From an uncultured Collinsella sp. (lineage in GTDB: Bacteria > Actinomycetota > Coriobacteriia > Coriobacteriales > Coriobacteriaceae), in contig URBP01000007.1 of the NCBI GenBank assembly GCA_900546105.1, forward strand, positions 1-36,568: a DNA stretch of 36,568 nt, given 5' to 3'. Shown piece after piece: positions 33,197 through 36,568 of this stretch. A model generated the notes under the pieces. That model was not told the DNA's origin, did no database searches, and worked only from the letters and a program-made list of their open reading frames with translations. How positions within the stretch are numbered: the first letter of the stretch is position 1; each line of letters opens with the position of its first letter. A program made the position numbers and the translations under genes.

Positions 33197-34708
33197 ATGT
33201 TCCAAAATTTGACTCGGGTGATTGTCACCACCGATATGGAAGTCGATGATATGAACTCTCTGGTTCATTTGGCTCTGTATCTCAATGTGCTCGATGTGCA
33301 GGCTGTGGTGTACACGGCTTCGCAATATCACTTTCTTGGCGATGGTGTCCATACGCTGGGCGAGGTGAATCCGCATTGGCGGACCAAAGGCGTGCGCTCC
33401 TATACCTGGGACGTCGTTCCGCACGAGCCCGACCCCGAAGCTGGCTCGCTCATGGAGTACCGCCCATTCCCCGAGGGTTGGATCGAAAGCCTGTGGAGCA
33501 ACGAGTATGCCCAGGCCTGGCCGCAGCTCAACGCTAACGCCGCTGCCGCCGGCGAGCCGTCCTTCCCCACGCCCGCGCAGATGATCGAGCGCACCTATAT
33601 GGGCAACGCCGCCTTTGAGGGCGACGTGCGCGAGGAAACGCCCGGTTCGCGCGTCATCGCCGACGCCATCATGGATGACGACCCCCGTACGCTGTGGCTC
33701 CTTTCCTGGGGCGGTATGAACACTATCGTCCGCGCCCTCATGTCCATCGCCGAACAATGGCAGAACACACCCGAGTGGCCCGCCGTGCAGCAGAGGGTCC
33801 ATCAGAAGGTACGCGTGATGGGTGTTGCCGATAGTGTGGGGCAGGACAACTCATGGCTCGACCATGGGCGCGAGCTCTTTCCCAAGCTCGTCTTTTGGCG
33901 CGTGCCCTATAGGTATGGCGGCTATGTCGACGCCAAGACGGCTCAGTCCGATACGCTGCGGCTGTTTAAGGCTCCTTGGCCTGCACAGAACCTCACGCAG
34001 GGCAACGGCCCCCTCATGGCGCGCTATATGCTCTATGGCGATGGCAAGGTATACGAAAACGAGCCCGAGCGCTTTCAGTTTGGCAAGCATGCCCGTCTGG
34101 ATTGGGGTCTGGAAGGCATGCCCGCGATGCAGTTTGAGCGCGGCGACTTTATGGCCGAAGGTGACAGCATGACCTATATTCCGCTGCTGCCGTTTGGCCT
34201 GCGCGGTATCGACGACCGCGGCTTCGACACACTGCTCGGCCGCATGTTTCTTGATGGGCATCCTGATGCAAACGCGCCCGCCGGTTTTGCCGCTATCAGC
34301 ACGCCCGCAGACGACAATCCCAATCCCTACCTGCGCGCTTATCAGGAAGACTTTGCCGCCCGCGCGCAATGGTGTGCCCACGATCCGGCAGTCTGCTCGC
34401 ATCCGGCGTATGTTGTCGAGGTTACGGCCGACCGTAGCGCCGCTGCTAGCGAGCGCGTCGCCCTTGCAGCGACGATTGTCGACCCCGACGACCGCGGCTT
34501 CGACGCACATTGGGATGTCGCCGTAGGCCCGTCGAGCTATGCGGGCGCCCAAGATCTGTCGCTTTGGCAAGAATGCACGGTGGACACCGCCTTCATCGTG
34601 CCCGCCGACGCACGACCAGGCGACCGCTTCGTGCTCACCCTCAGCGTGCAGACGCGCGCCGAGCGCCCCTGCACCCGCTACGCCCAGATCGCCATCACCG
34701 TCGCGTAG
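33197..34708 (+). CDS. DUF1593 protein, nucleoside-hydrolase-like glycan enzyme
   Basis: A 503-residue protein. The N-terminal domain begins RVIVTTDMEVDDMNSLVHLALY, the acidic DxEVDDxxS metal-binding pattern of the DUF1593 (Sde182-like) family, related in fold to nucleoside hydrolases. It also has LWLLSWGGMNTIVRAL. The last 90 residues form a beta-sandwich tail (VTADRSAAASERVALAATIVDPD). There is no signal peptide. It probably cleaves a glycosidic bond or modifies a sugar, but no substrate can be assigned. The ATG at 33197 follows TTGGAG. It lies downstream of the esterase on the same strand. Confidence 0.85.
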   Translation: MFQNLTRVIVTTDMEVDDMNSLVHLALYLNVLDVQAVVYTASQYHFLGDGVHTLGEVNPHWRTKGVRSYTWDVVPHEPDPEAGSLMEYRPFPEGWIESLWSNEYAQAWPQLNANAAAAGEPSFPTPAQMIERTYMGNAAFEGDVREETPGSRVIADAIMDDDPRTLWLLSWGGMNTIVRALMSIAEQWQNTPEWPAVQQRVHQKVRVMGVADSVGQDNSWLDHGRELFPKLVFWRVPYRYGGYVDAKTAQSDTLRLFKAPWPAQNLTQGNGPLMARYMLYGDGKVYENEPERFQFGKHARLDWGLEGMPAMQFERGDFMAEGDSMTYIPLLPFGLRGIDDRGFDTLLGRMFLDGHPDANAPAGFAAISTPADDNPNPYLRAYQEDFAARAQWCAHDPAVCSHPAYVVEVTADRSAAASERVALAATIVDPDDRGFDAHWDVAVGPSSYAGAQDLSLWQECTVDTAFIVPADARPGDRFVLTLSVQTRAERPCTRYAQIAITVA

Positions 34709-34732
34709 CAACCGGCGGCGCCCACATTCGGC

Positions 34733-34890
34733 AAGGAGTGTCCCCAGGTGCCGGCACAAAAGAAACGTCCCCAAGTGCCAAAATGACGAGAGTGGATAAT
34801 CTCCCACTTTGAGCCCGCAAACAGACCAAAAACGGGAGATTATCCACTCTCATTCTGACTACTCATTTAAGTCTGTCCCCAATGACTACC
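34733..34890. repeat. Composite palindromic repeat, copy 3 (GAGAGTGG family)
   Basis: The core has perfect 18-bp arms GAGAGTGGATAATCTCCC (34788-34805) and complement (34834-34851). Upstream are AAGGAGTGTCCCCAGGTGCC and GAAACGTCCCCAAGTGCC; downstream is TTTAAGTCTGTCCCCAATGA. This is the copy most like that at 59-219. The inner GCCT hairpin is broken here. It fills the gap between the DUF1593 gene and the insertion sequence. Confidence 0.75.
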
Positions 34891-34932
34891 CCACAGCAGC
34901 GGCAAAGCCGATGTTTTGGCAACGACAGACAC

Positions 34933-34946
34933 TATGACCCAATCCG
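34933..34946 (+). repeat. Left subterminal inverted repeat of the IS
   Basis: TATGACCCAATCCG, exact reverse complement of 36441-36454, four bases inside the proposed left end. Confidence 0.85.
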
Positions 34947-35056
34947 AGGGCACTAAAAAGATAGGAGCCCCCGCTCGTGACCGCGGGTCGGGGCTGCGAC
35001 AATGATGTTGAAGTGCCATAGGCGCAGCCGCGCCGCAACGAGGTTGGGAGGCTCCC

Positions 35057-36178
35057 ATGCCAAAGTATTCTACCGCGTTCGGGATGGACGTCCACCTGAG
35101 GTCGACCACCGTCTGCGCCCTCGACGCGGACACCGGCGAGGCCGTGACGAGGAGGTTCCCCGGCAACCCCTGGGGCGAGATCGCCGGGTGGATGGGTGGG
35201 TTCCCCGGGCCGTCGCTCGCGGCCTACGAGAGCGGCTACCCCGGCTTCGCCCCGCAGAGGGAGCTCGCCGGGCTCGGCGTCGAGTGTGTCGTCGCCGCGG
35301 TCTCGAAGATCCCCAGGTCGGCCGCCGACTCGGCCTCCAAGAACGACAGGAACGACGCCGCCAGGATGGCCAAGGCGATACTCGCCCACGACATCTCCCC
35401 CGTATGGGTCCCCTCCCCCGAGGTCGAGGGCATCAGGGACCTCGCCGGCGCCTACGACGGGGCGACCGCGCGCCTGGCGACCGCCAAGCAGCGGCTGCTC
35501 GCCTTCCTCGCAAAGCGAGGGTTCGTCTACGGCGGCACCACGCCCGCCGGCAACCCGAGGAAGTACTGGGCCTACGACTTCCTGAGGTGGCTCGACAAGG
35601 TCAGGCCGGAGGACGACGGCGGGGTTCGGACGCTCGCCGCCCTGAGGAACGAGGTCGAGGCCGCGGCGGAGGCCCGGGCGGACCTGCTCTCCGAGCACAG
35701 GGCGGCCGTGGATGCCAGCCCGATCGCCGCGGAGGCGGCCGCCCTCCAGTCGATCAAGGGCTGCGCCTTCGCGCTGGCCGCAGCCTTCGCGTCCGAGGTC
35801 GGCGACTTCACGAGGTTCCGCTCCGGAAGGCAGGTCACGGCCTACTTCGGCCTCGCGCCGAGCCAGAGGTCGAGTGGCGACTCCGTGCGGCTCGGAGGCA
35901 TCAGCGGCGCGGGCAACGCGCTCGTGAGGAAGCTGGCCGTTGAGGGTTCATGGTGCTACGCCGCGGCGCGGCACCAGCCGAAGCTCATGCCGAGGGACAC
36001 GGGCGTGCCCCTCGAGATAAGGATGCACGGGAGGAAGGGGTCCGAGCGGCTCCTGCGCCGCCGCGAGGAGATGATCGCCCGCGGCATGCCCGCGGCGAAG
36101 GCCAACGCGGCCACCGCGGCCGAGCTCGTGAGGTGGCTGTGGGCCCTCGGCACGATGTGCCGGGAGGGCGCGGAATAG
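35057..36178 (+). CDS. IS110-family DEDD transposase
   Basis: A 373-residue recombinase. The N-terminal RuvC-like DEDD domain has Asp in FGMDVH, Glu in AAYESGYPG and the Asp pair in SKNDRNDAARMAKA. The C-terminal Transposase_20 domain has IKGCAFALAAAFASEVGDF, VTAYFGLAP and SGDSVRLGGISGAGNALVR, where the catalytic serine of this class lies. It joins and cuts DNA under the guidance of a bridge RNA in well-studied relatives. TTGGGAGG precedes the ATG. Arginine is mostly AGG and the third bases differ from the neighbouring genes, a sign of recent arrival. The gene appears intact. Confidence 0.96.
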   Translation: MPKYSTAFGMDVHLRSTTVCALDADTGEAVTRRFPGNPWGEIAGWMGGFPGPSLAAYESGYPGFAPQRELAGLGVECVVAAVSKIPRSAADSASKNDRNDAARMAKAILAHDISPVWVPSPEVEGIRDLAGAYDGATARLATAKQRLLAFLAKRGFVYGGTTPAGNPRKYWAYDFLRWLDKVRPEDDGGVRTLAALRNEVEAAAEARADLLSEHRAAVDASPIAAEAAALQSIKGCAFALAAAFASEVGDFTRFRSGRQVTAYFGLAPSQRSSGDSVRLGGISGAGNALVRKLAVEGSWCYAAARHQPKLMPRDTGVPLEIRMHGRKGSERLLRRREEMIARGMPAAKANAATAAELVRWLWALGTMCREGAE

Positions 36179-36189
36179 ACATAGCCCCC

Positions 36190-36424
36190 GTCCCGGCGAG
36201 CCGGGCGGCCTTCGGGGATACCCCCTATTTCGCTGTGCGCGCGGAGCCCTCCGCATGCGCCTCGACAGACTTGGGGAACCCCGCCGAAGGAATGGAGTGC
36301 GGGCCGACAGAACGGTATCCGCGGATATGAGACTGAGCCGAAGGCGTCGATGACATGCCGGGGGCGGACCGGGACGGGTTAACGGCAGGCCCCGCCGACC
36401 GATTGCAAGCGGTCGGCGGGGCCA
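36190..36424 (+). ncRNA. Putative bridge (seek) RNA of the IS110 element
   Basis: The region begins with the hairpin CCCGG-CGAG-CCGGG (36192-36205). CCTTCGG (36209-36215) pairs with CCGAAGG (36284-36290), and CCCC (36221-36224) with GGGG (36273-36276). Next comes an internal loop whose strands are 36225-36236 and 36261-36272, capped by the hairpin 36237-36260. The 5' strand contains TTTCGCTGT and the 3' strand CGACAGAC; these match the right flank (inverted) and the left flank. ATATGAGAC at 36325-36333 matches the predicted circle junction. A 14-bp hairpin (36388-36401 with 36410-36423) closes the region. Confidence 0.7.
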
Positions 36425-36440
36425 TTGTGGCTCTTGACAG

Positions 36441-36454
36441 CGGATTGGGTCATA
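36441..36454 (-). repeat. Right subterminal inverted repeat of the IS
   Basis: CGGATTGGGTCATA, exact reverse complement of 34933-34946, two bases inside the proposed right core. Confidence 0.85.
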
Positions 36455-36456
36455 TG

Positions 36457-36568
36457 AGCGAAAACCCGCCAGAGCGAGCAAGGTGCCTTGAAACGAGGCG
36501 GCATTGATCTTTTGATCATGCCGCCGAAGTTGAAAGGCAGATTGCCGCTCTGGCGGGTTTGCAGCGTC
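36457..36568 (+). ncRNA. Structured RNA or repeat element, copy B, interrupted at its 5' edge by the IS
   Basis: P1 pairs AACCCGCCAGAGCG (36463-36476) with 36546-36559, 14 bp perfect. P2 continues as GCAA (36478-36481) with TTGC (36542-36545), the counterpart of ACAA/TTGT in copy A. P3 pairs TGCCTT (36484-36489) with AAGGCA (36534-36539). P4 pairs GGCGGCAT (36497-36504) with 36518-36525, with a GATC-TTTT-GATC tip. TTGAAA and AGTTGA flank P4, as in the copy at 20031-20150. Both copies end in GCAGCGTC. The window ends here, so the 3' limit is unknown. Confidence 0.6.

Larger units (their letters stand above)
34929..36458 (+). mobile_element. IS110-family insertion sequence with subterminal inverted repeats
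   Basis: The element carries one transposase gene and is bounded by 14-bp perfect inverted repeats TATGACCCAATCCG (34933-34946) and complement (36441-36454). The proposed ends leave four bases (ACAC) outside the left repeat and two (TG) outside the right, with an AG core at 34927-34928 and again at 36457-36458. Subterminal repeats and a long non-coding region after the transposase fit the IS1111 branch of IS110. The boundary is supported by the guide matches in the downstream RNA. Confidence 0.8.

Noticed and set aside
34733..34890. Direct or inverted repeats taken as a CRISPR array
   Set aside because: There are no regularly spaced direct repeats with unique spacers and no cas genes; the signals are palindromic intergenic repeats.

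Overview
The window reads like chromosomal DNA of a high-G+C anaerobic gut actinobacterium of the Coriobacteriia, most likely a Collinsella-type organism. This is an inference. It rests on the actinobacterial dnaK-grpE-dnaJ-hspR order, a clostridial-type 2[4Fe-4S] ferredoxin, PTS sugar uptake, a NikR/Hyp hydrogenase-maturation block, strongly G/C-ending codons and many palindromic intergenic repeats. No rRNA or tRNA gene and no CRISPR array was seen.

Layout. 1-4700: heat-shock operon on the minus strand (dnaK, grpE, dnaJ, hspR), ending in a composite palindromic repeat. 5132-5317: small ferredoxin gene. 5517-9383: de novo NAD operon on the minus strand (nadA-nadB-nadC) ending in its own repressor gene niaR; a 44-bp palindrome overlaps a good promoter just upstream of nadA. 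9676-11675: LytTR response regulator and GHKL sensor kinase pair. 11750-12782: an unrecognised protein and thioredoxin. 13013-18935: small unknown protein, NikR, then HypF-HypC-HypD-HypE for NiFe-hydrogenase cofactor assembly. 19041-19709: HAD phosphatase. 20203-20760: lipoprotein of unknown role.

20996-34708 is a carbohydrate-use region. It holds a free PTS EIIA (Glc type), a GH1 6-phospho-beta-glucosidase, an AraC regulator, a GH106-like large glycosidase, an RpiR regulator, a GH140/DUF4038-like glycosidase, a PTS EIIBC of the beta-glucoside type, an alpha/beta-hydrolase esterase and a DUF1593 (nucleoside-hydrolase-like) protein. None of the hydrolases has an evident signal peptide, so the set looks built to import decorated beta-glucosides and dismantle them inside the cell.

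34929-36458 is a complete IS110-family insertion sequence with subterminal 14-bp inverted repeats and a structured non-coding region downstream of the transposase. That region can be read as a bridge (seek) RNA. The two strands of one internal loop match the two genomic flanks, and a second segment matches the predicted circle junction, all agreeing on an AG/CT core. The element has inserted into the 5' edge of a structured repeat (36457-36568) whose only other copy noticed here is at 20031-20150. The two copies differ by compensatory changes in their stems.

Intergenic DNA is unusually rich in long perfect or near-perfect hairpins of several unrelated families, at 1-219, 4798-4911, 5433-5499, 13800-13867, 19751-20004, 28030-28105, 32943-33065 and 34733-34890. 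Some are REP-like, but no REP-associated transposase gene lies in the window.
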